A DNA stretch of 64,000 nt, from contig NZ_CANMQT010000004.1 of NCBI RefSeq assembly GCF_947500065.1, forward strand, positions 372,001 through 436,000. Reading direction: 5' to 3'. A program made the translations under genes and the position numbers. Positions 25,956 through 34,951 of the stretch are shown piece after piece. Source of the stretch: an uncultured Aquimarina sp. GTDB lineage: Bacteria > Bacteroidota > Bacteroidia > Flavobacteriales > Flavobacteriaceae. Within the stretch, counting starts at the first letter, position 1; every line of letters begins with the position of its first letter. The notes beneath the pieces are model-generated. The model was not told where the DNA came from. It saw only the letters and a program-made list of their open reading frames with translations, and searched no databases.

Positions 25956-27452
25956 TTAGTATCCTGGGTTTTGTTGTGCTCGTAAACCAGGATTTGCAAT
26001 TAATTCTGCAATAGGAATAGGCAATGTGAATCTATGATCGGTTGCTGGCAATGAGCAAGCTCCATTAAAAGCGCAATCTAGAGGGTCTTTTAACACTCCT
26101 TGATTAGCTCGTTCCCCTAATCTTTTTAAATCATGATATCTATGACCTTCAAAGGCAAACTCAATACGTCGTTCATTCAAAACAGCAGCAAAGGCTTCTG
26201 TTTGATTTGCATATACTGGTAACGTCTGATTACTTCCAAATCTAGCATCACGTAACTGCTTTATATAAGAAGCGGTAGAATTACTCGCTCCATTAATATT
26301 TCCATCATTTGCACTTGCTTCTGCTAATATTAACAACATTTCAGAAGATCTAAATATTTTTAAATCATTTAATTGTGGGTTGTCACTAGTACCACGATAT
26401 TTAGAAATAACCAACACATCTTCATTTTCAAAATCAGCAGCATTTTGATAATCCGGAGAGATTATAGAGGAATTGTCAATGTTTACATTAAATCGAATAT
26501 CATTAGGATCTAACAAGTTAAACAAGGATCTTCCCATTTCAAAATAAGGACTTCCAGCGATTGTAGCGTCAGTAAAAGAAAATCGTGCTCCAGCCCTACC
26601 AATCGAAGAAATAAGCCCGGGTGTTCCTTGAGTATCATACGCATCATTTTCTACACGTTCTAACTTAAATATGATCTCCGTATTATTAAAATCAAAAAAC
26701 ATATTCTCATACTGCGTTCTATTCGCTAGAGGATACGATGTTAAAAGCTGACTCGCATAAGAAACTGCAGCTGTATATTGCCCACGATATGCAGCCATTC
26801 TTGCTCTTAGAGCTGTTATAAAATCCTGAGACACAAATGTTATGTTTGATTGAGTACTCAATAAATTTTCTGCTCTATCTAAATCAGCTTCAATTAAAGC
26901 AAAAACTTCACCATTTGTGTTCCTAGATAACTTCTGATCGATTTCAGGCACAAAATCTACAGCAATAATTCCTAGTGCGTTATCATCAGTTAAATCTGTA
27001 GAATAATAGGATAATAATTTAAAATGAGAATAGGCTCTTAATGCATAAGTCTGTCCTAATATATCATCATATTCTTCTTGCTCATCAGTTTCTGGTGTTA
27101 CAAATTCTGCTCCAGCAATTAATCTATTAGTCCTATTTATTTCAAAATAACCTCTTGCCCAGAATACATTTGCAGCATTAGAGGTAGCATCTAACTGAAA
27201 TTGATAATCTACAAGTCCTTGTCCCTCATTTGAAACTCCAATAGAAACTTCATCTGTAAACACAGAAGAAAATGCTATGTCCTGTACGTGGTCATAAGCA
27301 ATGTACACGCCACTTAACCCATCCCTCAAATCTTGTAAACTCTGAAAAGCTACTTCAGGGGTAATTCGTCCTACTTGTTCTATATCTATGGCATCTTCAC
27401 AACTTGAAAGAAACCCTACACAAAGTATTAGTATAAATCTTAATGTTTTCAT
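25956..27452 (-). CDS. SusD/RagB-family nutrient-uptake lipoprotein
   Basis: This 498-residue protein has lipobox LSSC and the SusD architecture: TPR-like helices carrying a large insertion, the conserved QTYALRAYSHFKLL segment (about 125-145) and the C-terminal FAVLNERRIEFAFEGHRYHDLKRLG block (SusD/RagB C-domain). SusD lids the SusC transporter and binds the incoming nutrient. It lies 13 bases downstream of susC. No carbohydrate-active enzyme is adjacent, so the substrate (glycan or peptide) is unknown. Confidence 0.95.
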   Translation of the reverse strand: MKTLRFILILCVGFLSSCEDAIDIEQVGRITPEVAFQSLQDLRDGLSGVYIAYDHVQDIAFSSVFTDEVSIGVSNEGQGLVDYQFQLDATSNAANVFWARGYFEINRTNRLIAGAEFVTPETDEQEEYDDILGQTYALRAYSHFKLLSYYSTDLTDDNALGIIAVDFVPEIDQKLSRNTNGEVFALIEADLDRAENLLSTQSNITFVSQDFITALRARMAAYRGQYTAAVSYASQLLTSYPLANRTQYENMFFDFNNTEIIFKLERVENDAYDTQGTPGLISSIGRAGARFSFTDATIAGSPYFEMGRSLFNLLDPNDIRFNVNIDNSSIISPDYQNAADFENEDVLVISKYRGTSDNPQLNDLKIFRSSEMLLILAEASANDGNINGASNSTASYIKQLRDARFGSNQTLPVYANQTEAFAAVLNERRIEFAFEGHRYHDLKRLGERANQGVLKDPLDCAFNGACSLPATDHRFTLPIPIAELIANPGLRAQQNPGY

Positions 27453-27465
27453 TATTATTATTTTT

Positions 27466-30400
27466 TTATAATTCTATTTCAATTCCGAATGATAATATTC
27501 TTGGTGTCGGATATGTTCTTAAACCAAAACGGGCTTCTGCATCAAATCCTCTCCATTCTGAAAACGTAAATAAATTTTCTCCGGTTCCAAATATTTTCAA
27601 ACTGTTAACACCTGTTCCTTTTAAATACTTTTTAGGGAATTGATAGCCTACATTTAAAAAACGAAGTCTAATATAATCAGCACTTCTTAAAAATCTGTCT
27701 GAAGCAAAATCTAGGTTTGTAGCATCTAAACTAGGAACATCTGTAATTCTGTTATCTGGGGTCCACGCATTAAGAATATCTCCTGATAATTGAAAATTAC
27801 CAATATTATCCCTATCTGAAAAAGCTGCAAGATCATTATCAAATCTATCGACTCCTATCACATAATTCCATTGTGTGGTTAAATAAAAACCTTTATAATC
27901 TATGTTAAACCCAACATTACCTGAAGCATCTGGTGTATTATTTTTACCTGTCCATACAGCATCTCTATCAAAATTAGGGTTCTCTGTCAAGTTACCCTCA
28001 GCATCCAAAAACAACAAGTTACCGTTAGCCGGGTTTACACCCTTATAACGAACTGTCTTCACCTCATTAATTCTTCCTCCATTTCGACCGATTCCTAAAA
28101 TTTCTCCTGTTTCGGATGGTAAATCATCCAATTCATTTTCATTATAGTTCCCTACAAAGTTTAAAGTTACTTTTAGGTCTTTACCTTTAATAAGGTCATA
28201 AGCCAGCGTCCAATCTATACCTCTATTAATTAATTCTCCTACATTCGCATTTACAGTTCCCTGACCGTTTATAAGAGAAATGGGTAATGATTGAAATAAG
28301 TTATCTGTCTTTTTTCTATAAACATCAATACTCCCTCTAAATCTGCTATTTAGCACACCAAAATCTACACCAATATTAGTTTGAGTTACCTCTTCCCATT
28401 GTAAAGTATTAACTCCTATTTGATTAGAGAAGATAGCATTTGCACCTCCATAACCTTGTCCATTTCCGAAGAAAGAGAATGGCAAATCTGCTCCTGAAAA
28501 ATATGTATTACCAGTAATTCTTTGGTTACCAGTAGTACCATGAGACACTCTTAATTTTAAGTCATTAAATACGGAACTTGCCATGAAGTTCTCATTAGAA
28601 ATGTTCCATCTTGCTCCTATCGAATAGAATGTACCCCATCTATTTGTAGTAGCAAATCTATAGGAAGCATCACGTCTTACCGTTGCAGAAATACCATATT
28701 TAGTATCAAAATCATAATCTACATTACCAAAATAAGAAAATAATCCTGCATCCAGTCTATTGGCATTAGCCTGATCGATAAAGAAATCATTATCACCATT
28801 ATCGTCTATAAAACTACTTCCATCACCCGGAAAAAAATTAACTGAACTTAGCCCCAGTGCATTATATCCAAAACCTCGAAAATGTGCTTTAAAATAATCA
28901 ATAAAAACACTGGCATCAAGAGTATGTCTCTCAAAAACTTTATTATAATTTAAGGATGTGGTACTATTGAATGAAAATGTTCTTGATGTTTGTTGGGATT
29001 GTTGTCCAGTAGGCTCTCCTCTTGGCGCAACAAAACGAATCTGGGTTCTAGAATTTGGGTCTTGAGCGAATAAATTTATGATGTTTTCGTAATCCCCACC
29101 AAAATTAATTTTAGCCGTTAGGTCTTCGAATATTTTATAATCAGCTGAAAATCCAGCAACAATCTTAACCTCTTCATCTAGTGTGGTTGTAGTTGATAAG
29201 TTATCAATAATATACAAAGGAGTTAAGACTGATTGGAAACCCTGTGCCAGAACATCACTACCAGGAAAATCTTCTGGAGTAAGGTAAGGTACTGAAGAGT
29301 TAGCACCATAGAATGGATTACTATTTATAAAATTACTCCCTACATTATTATTGATGTTACTTATTGAATAATTAGCAGTAAAATTGGTTGAGTAATTAAA
29401 TTTTCGGTTCTTCGAAGTACCACTCAAGTTATTCCTAAAGTTAAATCGTTTCAAGCCGGTTTGTCTTAAAATCCCTTCCTGATCAAAATACCCTAATGAC
29501 GTATACGATGATGAATTTTCTCCACCTTGAGTAAAAGAAATGTTATGGTTAGTAGTTAAGGCTGTTCTTAAAAAGAAGTCTAACCAATCTGTTTCAGGTT
29601 GTAAAGCGATTTCAGCATCAGTTAATGGCCCACCATTGATACCACCTGTTGCTCCTCTTCCTCTTCCAAAATCTCGCTCAAGTCTTAAAATTTCAGGAGT
29701 GGACAATAGGTCATAATCATTTCCTTGTAATGTTGCAAAACTTTGAGTTCCGGTATACTTTACTTTTAAACCAGAACCTCTTGTTCCTTTTTTAGTCTTT
29801 ATAACGATAACACCGTTAGCTCCTCTACTACCAAATATAGAAGTACCTGCTGCATCTTTAATAACGGATATAGAAGCAATATCATTAGGATTTAAACTTC
29901 TAAAATTATCTTCATTAATAGGAATTCCATCCATCAAAAACAATGGTTCCGTGTTTCCATTTATTGAACTCACACCTCTTAACTGTACCAAAGAATTAGC
30001 TCCAGGTTGTCCACTGGCCGTAGAGATATCTAATCCTGCAACCTGTCCTGACAGACTTTGAATAGTACTAGCATTAGGCCTACCTTCTATAGATTCTGCT
30101 GAAATAGTCACAGAAGCTATGATTGATTTTGCCTTTGGCCTTGTTCGATATCCTTCAATAACAATCTCTTCTAAGGCAGCTACATCTTCCTCCATCTTAA
30201 CATTGATTGTTGTATTATCATCTATAATGACCTCAACGTCTTTCATCCCTATGAAGGAAAATACGATAACCTGTCCTTTAGAGGCTTTAATAGCATAATT
30301 ACCATCAAAATCTGTTTGGACTCCGTTTGTTGTATTTTTAATAACAACATTTACTCCTGGTAACGACAAATTATCTATCGATGATGAGACATTTCCAGAA

Positions 30401-30480
30401 ATGGATCTTTCTTGTGCATTCATAAAATGTGTCACAAGCATCAGTAACAATACTGATAAATTAACAATTTTTGTTTTCAT
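27466..30480 (-). CDS. SusC/RagA-family TonB-linked outer-membrane transporter
   Basis: The 1004 residues contain a signal peptide (ending MNAQ, about 22), a CarboxypepD-reg-like domain (about 25-110; VNVVIKNTTNGVQTDFDGNY), a TonB-box region, a plug domain (about 120-240, with LRGVSSINGNTEPLFLMDG and GSRGANGVIVIKTKKG) and a 22-strand barrel to the C terminus (PRILSFGIEIEL). It imports bound nutrients using TonB energy. It is the first gene of the operon susC-susD-lipoprotein. No ECF sigma/anti-sigma pair or hybrid regulator is adjacent. Confidence 0.96.
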   Translation of the reverse strand: MKTKIVNLSVLLLMLVTHFMNAQERSISGNVSSSIDNLSLPGVNVVIKNTTNGVQTDFDGNYAIKASKGQVIVFSFIGMKDVEVIIDDNTTINVKMEEDVAALEEIVIEGYRTRPKAKSIIASVTISAESIEGRPNASTIQSLSGQVAGLDISTASGQPGANSLVQLRGVSSINGNTEPLFLMDGIPINEDNFRSLNPNDIASISVIKDAAGTSIFGSRGANGVIVIKTKKGTRGSGLKVKYTGTQSFATLQGNDYDLLSTPEILRLERDFGRGRGATGGINGGPLTDAEIALQPETDWLDFFLRTALTTNHNISFTQGGENSSSYTSLGYFDQEGILRQTGLKRFNFRNNLSGTSKNRKFNYSTNFTANYSISNINNNVGSNFINSNPFYGANSSVPYLTPEDFPGSDVLAQGFQSVLTPLYIIDNLSTTTTLDEEVKIVAGFSADYKIFEDLTAKINFGGDYENIINLFAQDPNSRTQIRFVAPRGEPTGQQSQQTSRTFSFNSTTSLNYNKVFERHTLDASVFIDYFKAHFRGFGYNALGLSSVNFFPGDGSSFIDDNGDNDFFIDQANANRLDAGLFSYFGNVDYDFDTKYGISATVRRDASYRFATTNRWGTFYSIGARWNISNENFMASSVFNDLKLRVSHGTTGNQRITGNTYFSGADLPFSFFGNGQGYGGANAIFSNQIGVNTLQWEEVTQTNIGVDFGVLNSRFRGSIDVYRKKTDNLFQSLPISLINGQGTVNANVGELINRGIDWTLAYDLIKGKDLKVTLNFVGNYNENELDDLPSETGEILGIGRNGGRINEVKTVRYKGVNPANGNLLFLDAEGNLTENPNFDRDAVWTGKNNTPDASGNVGFNIDYKGFYLTTQWNYVIGVDRFDNDLAAFSDRDNIGNFQLSGDILNAWTPDNRITDVPSLDATNLDFASDRFLRSADYIRLRFLNVGYQFPKKYLKGTGVNSLKIFGTGENLFTFSEWRGFDAEARFGLRTYPTPRILSFGIEIEL

Positions 30481-30745
30481 ACCTAATATTTACATAATTA
30501 TTTCGGTAGTGAAATTGTTATATAAAATTGAATATTCAAACAATGATTGAGGGATCAGATAAGATCATATTGTAATTAGATAGAATAATACAAAAGCTTA
30601 TATAATTGCATTTTTTATTAGTATTCTCTAAAGGAAAACTACAAATAATTTTAACAAATATTTATTAAAATTTTAAAAGAACAAGAGGCTAACTATCCAG
30701 TACTTTATGTTAATTCAGTTTGATTAATTATAAGAACGAACCAAA
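30481..30745. other. intergenic region upstream of susC
   Basis: An AT-rich leader separates the minus-strand susC start from the crcB remnant. I see no gene and no convincing TAnnTTTG promoter; susC control is not visible here. Confidence 0.5.
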
Positions 30746-31058
30746 TAGCGCATCAAACAATCAGTAGATATCTAAACAATAAAACTAATGAAATTCGATA
30801 CAGAACAATACTGTTAATATGTTAGGAAGTTTTCTGATAGATATTATTCTAAGAGTCGCGCTAAAAAATAATATCCGATCCCAACATGCTGTTTACTACT
30901 TGTCATAGGGTTTTGTAGAAGTTTGCTCCTTACCATTTGCCTATGAAAACGATATCCTTTTACCATCAGGTGACTTTATGAGTTTTAGTGTATATACTAT
31001 TAGTTTCTTTGTGATAGGATTTCTTTTAGTATTTTTAGGTATGTGGATCGTAAAATAA
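30746..31058 (+). pseudogene. crcB: decayed copy of crcB
   Basis: From about 30763 to the terminal stop at 31056-31058 the DNA aligns almost base for base with the intact crcB (about 24561-24857), including its last 30 codons. A short stretch from 30746 also resembles the gene. The copy lacks most of the first helix, apparently by an internal deletion. It carries a one-base deletion near 30812 and an in-frame TAG in the middle. The C-terminal stretch GDFMSFSVYTI can still be read. It cannot make a working channel. Confidence 0.9.
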
Positions 31059-31130
31059 AAGATGATTATTTAATAATACCTATCTTCAAGTTTTTTAGCA
31101 TCGTTTACTCTCTAAAACAACCAAATTTAA

Positions 31131-31469
31131 ATGAAAAAAATAGAAGCAATCATTCGCAAATCAAGATTTAAAGAAGTTAGAGATGCATTGCATGAAATAG
31201 AAGTTAACTTCTTTACGTACTGGGATGTAACTGGCGTAGGAAATGAAAAAAAAGGACACGTTTATAGAGGTATTAGTTACAGCACCTCTGATATACAACG
31301 TAGATATCTTTCTATAGTGGTATCGGATGAATTCGAAGAAAAAACAATTCAAACAATAATCAATGCTGCTAAAACAGGAGAAATTGGGGACGGAAAGATT
31401 TTCGTGTCAGAAATACAAAATACGTACAGAATACGAACCGAAGAACACGGCAATCAAGCATTAAACTAA
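31131..31469 (+). CDS. glnB: PII-family nitrogen regulatory protein
   Basis: This 112-residue protein has the typical PII start (MKKIEAIIRKSRFKEVRDAL). The T-loop carries YRGISY, with Y50 at the position of the uridylylated Tyr51 of E. coli GlnB. The C-terminal signature is TGEIGDGKIFV...YRIRTEE. PII senses ATP/ADP and 2-oxoglutarate and controls the ammonium channel and nitrogen metabolism. The part of the T-loop after Y50 (STSDIQRRY) differs from the enterobacterial sequence. No amtB lies beside it here; the next gene is a porin. Whether it is GlnB or GlnK cannot be decided. Confidence 0.93.
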   Translation: MKKIEAIIRKSRFKEVRDALHEIEVNFFTYWDVTGVGNEKKGHVYRGISYSTSDIQRRYLSIVVSDEFEEKTIQTIINAAKTGEIGDGKIFVSEIQNTYRIRTEEHGNQALN

Positions 31470-31489
31470 ATTAAAACATTTTTGTTTTG

Positions 31490-31523
31490 AAAGGCTTATT
31501 CATTATGAATAAGCCTTTTCTAT
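31490..31523 (+). terminator. intrinsic terminator after the PII gene
   Basis: A 14-bp inverted repeat (31490-31503 with 31505-31518) is followed by a T-rich stretch. It separates glnB from the porin gene, so the two are probably independent transcripts. Confidence 0.8.
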
Positions 31524-31703
31524 TTATAAAACATTTTTTCATTTTGTCTATACCTTATATAGTACTTATATCTATAAAATTCTTAATACAAATCTTTAAA
31601 ACACCAAATAGTCACTTTCAAATTCTTAAAAAACCGCTTTACAAACATTAATCTCTAATTTTTTAGGGGTGTAAAACAAAAAATACATAAAAATAATACT
31701 CAA

Positions 31704-31725
31704 TACCCCTTTTTTTATTGGGGTA
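31704..31725. promoter_or_regulatory. TACCCC-N10-GGGGTA palindrome before the porin gene
   Basis: A perfect 6-bp inverted repeat of C/G-rich arms stands out in an otherwise AT-rich 311-base gap, 65 bases before the porin start. The T run between the arms makes it look like an operator more than a terminator. No regulator is identified. Confidence 0.4.
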
Positions 31726-31789
31726 AAATTATTTTAACATAGTTTTACAGCTCCAATTAAAAACAAATTAATACCAATTAATGTTTATT

Positions 31790-32893
31790 ATGAAAACAAA
31801 AACCGTAACAAAACTTTTAAAAAAAGCATGTCTTTTTTCTTTTGCACTAATTAGCTTTACTTTAATTGCACAAGAAGAAGAAAAAGAAAAAAAATGGTTC
31901 GATAACTTTTCAGTTAATGGATCTGTAGATGGATATTTTAGATATAATTTTGGAGCACAAAATGACAATTCTACAGCGCCAGCTACATCTTTTGCTAACG
32001 AATCTGGATTTGCCTTAGGTATGGCTAATGTAATTATAGGCTATGAAGGAGAAAAAGTAGGATTTGTGGCTGACCTTGTATATGGTCAAAGAGGAGAAGA
32101 TGCCGTATTTAATTCTAGTGATTCTGCACAAATTGTTAACCAACTATATGCATACTGGAATGTAACAGAAAAATTCAAGCTTACTTTTGGTAATTTCAAT
32201 ACGTTTCTTGGATATGAAGTAATTTCTCCAACCGGAAACTTTAATTACTCTACTTCTTATATGTTCTCTTATGGCCCTTTTTCTCATACTGGATTAAAGG
32301 CTGATTTTGCTTTAAGCGAAAAATGGTCCGCAATGGTAGCAGTTATGAATCCAACCGATTACACAGAAAACAACCCATTTGACACCTATATTTTTGGAGC
32401 TCAAGTAGGATATGCTGCTGACAAAGGTAGTGCATATCTTAACTTCAGATATGGAAATGAAGGAGAACCAGGACTTGTAGGACCAACTTTTCAGGTTGAT
32501 CTTACTACAGGATGGAATCTTGCAGAAAAATTTTATTTAGGAGTTAACACGACTTATTTAACCACAGAGGATCAAGGAGATGCGGATGCATCTGGATTCT
32601 ACGGAGTTGCATTATATCCACAACTTAAAGCGACCGAAAAATTTACTTTAGGAATCAGAGGAGAATACTTTTCTGTATTTAACAACGGTTTAACTGGAGT
32701 AGTAGGATTAGACGGAGAAGGAGACGGTAGTGTTATAGCTGCAACACTTACAGGTAGTTATGATGTTGGTAATCTTACTCTAAAACCAGAATTAAGACTA
32801 GATGCTACATCTGAGGATTTCTTCTTAGATAATGATGGTGAAGCTACAAAAAGTCTTTCATCTTTTGTACTTGGAGCCATTTATAAGTTCTAA
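31790..32893 (+). CDS. outer-membrane porin-like beta-barrel protein
   Basis: Starting at the second ATG (31790) the protein begins with a standard signal peptide (MKTKTVTKLLKK, ending LIAQ); the ATG at 31781 adds only three residues. The mature part of about 335 residues consists of amphipathic strands from NGSVDGYFRYNFG to the closing LSSFVLGAIYKF. It resembles the OprO/P- or DUF1597-like barrels. From memory, such genes stand beside amtB and PII genes in Bacteroidota, so a role in uptake of nitrogen compounds is possible. The solute is unknown. Confidence 0.8.
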   Translation: MKTKTVTKLLKKACLFSFALISFTLIAQEEEKEKKWFDNFSVNGSVDGYFRYNFGAQNDNSTAPATSFANESGFALGMANVIIGYEGEKVGFVADLVYGQRGEDAVFNSSDSAQIVNQLYAYWNVTEKFKLTFGNFNTFLGYEVISPTGNFNYSTSYMFSYGPFSHTGLKADFALSEKWSAMVAVMNPTDYTENNPFDTYIFGAQVGYAADKGSAYLNFRYGNEGEPGLVGPTFQVDLTTGWNLAEKFYLGVNTTYLTTEDQGDADASGFYGVALYPQLKATEKFTLGIRGEYFSVFNNGLTGVVGLDGEGDGSVIAATLTGSYDVGNLTLKPELRLDATSEDFFLDNDGEATKSLSSFVLGAIYKF

Positions 32894-32928
32894 TATATTA
32901 ATAGTTTAATATATTTGTTTGTTTATGC

Positions 32929-32960
32929 AAAAGTGCTCTGAGTAATTACAGAGCACTTTT
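32929..32960. terminator. bidirectional intrinsic terminator
   Basis: The 12-bp stem AAAAGTGCTCTG/CAGAGCACTTTT (32929-32940 with 32949-32960) surrounds an 8-base loop and is followed by T residues. It lies between the convergent porin and DUF1684 genes. Confidence 0.9.
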
Positions 32961-32961
32961 T

Positions 32962-33582
32962 TTATTTGTTTGCTTCGTGTTTATTATATTTTTTTACTCC
33001 AACAGGTATCTCTAATTCCAAATGGTTTTCTTCCGGGGGAATCGGACAAGAGTATCTGGCACTATATGCACAGTATGGATTATATGCCATATTAAAGTCT
33101 ATCAAAATCACATCGCCTTCTGGAACTTTAAGATCAATAAAACGTCCTCCTCCATAACTAGTTTCGCCATTAGTTAAATCCGTAAAAGGAAGAAAAAGAT
33201 AATCTTCATACTCTGGTTGTGTTTTTAGTCCCTGACTCTGGTATATATTTAATATCCATTCTTTTTCCTGAAGCACAAAATGAGCTTCGCCATATTTTAC
33301 ATATATGGGCTCTCTATTTGTTGTGGTTTTCATGATAAAAGGAGTTTCGTATGGGGTACGAATGAATTTTGCCGAAACACTATACAAAGTATCAATATCA
33401 AAAAAATCTAACGCTTTAAATGTTTTAAAATCTTTAGATGTTAAAGGCGACTTTTCTTCAGAAGAAAAATCTTTATTAAGTTCCTCCTGAAATGTCAGTA
33501 TTTTTTTAATCGTTGTAGAATCCTGATTCTGAGCTACTATATAGCTGCAGAATAGCATTAGTAAAAAAGATAATCTATACAC
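32962..33582 (-). CDS. DUF1684 secreted protein
   Basis: I place the start at a GTG (33580-33582) and not at an upstream in-frame TTG (33603), because that TTG is the end of the -7 promoter element. The GTG is preceded by AAGGGGACC, a fair ribosome site. The resulting 206-residue protein starts with a signal peptide (YRLSFLLMLFCSYIVAQ) and carries the DUF1684 signature FNMAYNPYCAYSARYSCPIPP plus the EENHLELEIPVGVKKY end. The function of DUF1684 is unknown. Confidence 0.85.
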   Translation of the reverse strand: MYRLSFLLMLFCSYIVAQNQDSTTIKKILTFQEELNKDFSSEEKSPLTSKDFKTFKALDFFDIDTLYSVSAKFIRTPYETPFIMKTTTNREPIYVKYGEAHFVLQEKEWILNIYQSQGLKTQPEYEDYLFLPFTDLTNGETSYGGGRFIDLKVPEGDVILIDFNMAYNPYCAYSARYSCPIPPEENHLELEIPVGVKKYNKHEANK

Positions 33583-33600
33583 GGTCCCCTTATTTTTTTG

Positions 33601-33629
33601 CAAAAGTACAAAGCATTAATAATAAACAA
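33601..33629 (-). promoter_or_regulatory. promoter of the DUF1684 gene
   Basis: On the minus strand a TTG (33627-33629), 18 bases, then TACTTTTG (33601-33608): the full Bacteroidota pattern. It decides the start codon of the gene, since transcription begins downstream of the alternative TTG start. Confidence 0.75.
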
Positions 33630-33710
33630 GTTAATATTCTCTAAAATTGTATACAGTTTTTCGACAAAAAGTTACTTTTACCGGTTCTTAACGAATCAAC
33701 CACCACTACT

Positions 33711-34940
33711 TTGAAAAAACTTTTACAGAATTATATTGATACTTTTTCTGGGTTATCCAAAGAAATTTGGTGGTTAGCACTCATCACATTAATTAACAGA
33801 ATGGGTGCTATGGTTATCCCATTTTTATCATTATACCTTTCTGATGATCTATGTTTTTCATTAAGTCAGATCGGTTGGGTGATGACTAGTTTTGGCTTAG
33901 GTTCTTTATTAGGAGCTTGGATTGGAGGAAAGTTAAGTGATCACATTGGCTACTACAAAGTAATATTAGGTTCTTTGTTTTTGACAGGCATCTCATTTTT
34001 CGTTGTTCAATATTTCTCTAGTTTCTGGAGTATATGTGTTAGTTTTTTTGTTCTTATTGCTATTGCAGATGCAGCTCGTCCAGCTTTTTTTGTTGCATTA
34101 AGTGCTTATAGTAAACCCGAAAATAAAACCAGATCATTAACTTTTATAAGATTAGCTATAAATCTAGGATTCTCTATGGGTCCAGCTTTAGGAGGTTTAA
34201 TTATTGCTACGATTGGTTATTCTGGGTTATTTTGGATAGACGGAATCACCTGTATTATTGCTGGGTTTATCATGATCAAAACATTACATCCTAAAAAAGC
34301 CAGAGTTATTGATAAGGAAATTGTAGTAGATAATCCTATCCCTGCTCATAGTGATGGGATATACATCCTTTTTCTAATTGCACTAACCTTGTTTGGATTC
34401 ATATTTGTTCAATATTTCTCTACAATTCCTTTGTACTACAAAGAAGTGCATTTTTTATCTGAAAGAAATATAGGTCTGATTCTGGCATTAAATGGTGCAC
34501 TCATTTTTGTTTTTGAAATGCCATTAATTGCATATTTAGAGTCCACATCATTTTCCAAAATTGGAAACATAATAAGCGGATTTATCCTAACAGGAATCAG
34601 CTTTATACTATTGGTAATAAGTCCGTGGGCGGGAATCGTAATTATTGGTATGGTGATAGCAACCGTTGGAGAGATGATTTCTTTTCCTTTTGGAAATGCT
34701 TTTGCTTTGGATCGATCTAAAAAAGGTAGGCAAGGTGCTTACATGGGATTATATAGTATGTCATTTTCTGCAGCACATATTCTCGGTCACAATTCGGGTA
34801 TGCAATTCATCAATACATATGGTTATGACAATGCCTGGTTACTAATGGCTGGAATTGCTGCAATTGGAACATTTTTGTTGTTTATTGTAAAGCAAAAAGT
34901 CAATAAAGAAAAAACTAAGCATACATTAAAATCTATTTAA
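33711..34940 (+). CDS. MFS transporter
   Basis: The 409 residues have about twelve transmembrane helices. The loop after helix 2 carries GGKLSDHIGYYKVI, the MFS motif A region. It resembles the drug/sugar efflux branch (MdtH/YdeE type), but the substrate cannot be inferred. The start codon is TTG; no ATG exists before the first helices. A promoter-like TACTTTTA (33673-33680), with a TTG 23 bases before it, lies upstream, back to back with the DUF1684 promoter. The DJ-1 gene follows after 11 bases, suggesting an operon. Confidence 0.9.
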   Translation: MKKLLQNYIDTFSGLSKEIWWLALITLINRMGAMVIPFLSLYLSDDLCFSLSQIGWVMTSFGLGSLLGAWIGGKLSDHIGYYKVILGSLFLTGISFFVVQYFSSFWSICVSFFVLIAIADAARPAFFVALSAYSKPENKTRSLTFIRLAINLGFSMGPALGGLIIATIGYSGLFWIDGITCIIAGFIMIKTLHPKKARVIDKEIVVDNPIPAHSDGIYILFLIALTLFGFIFVQYFSTIPLYYKEVHFLSERNIGLILALNGALIFVFEMPLIAYLESTSFSKIGNIISGFILTGISFILLVISPWAGIVIIGMVIATVGEMISFPFGNAFALDRSKKGRQGAYMGLYSMSFSAAHILGHNSGMQFINTYGYDNAWLLMAGIAAIGTFLLFIVKQKVNKEKTKHTLKSI

Positions 34941-34951
34941 GAAATTGTATT

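Noticed and set aside
33583-33603. Longer start (TTG at 33603) for the DUF1684 protein
   Set aside because: The TTG forms part of the TACTTTTG promoter element, and the signal peptide begins properly at the GTG downstream.
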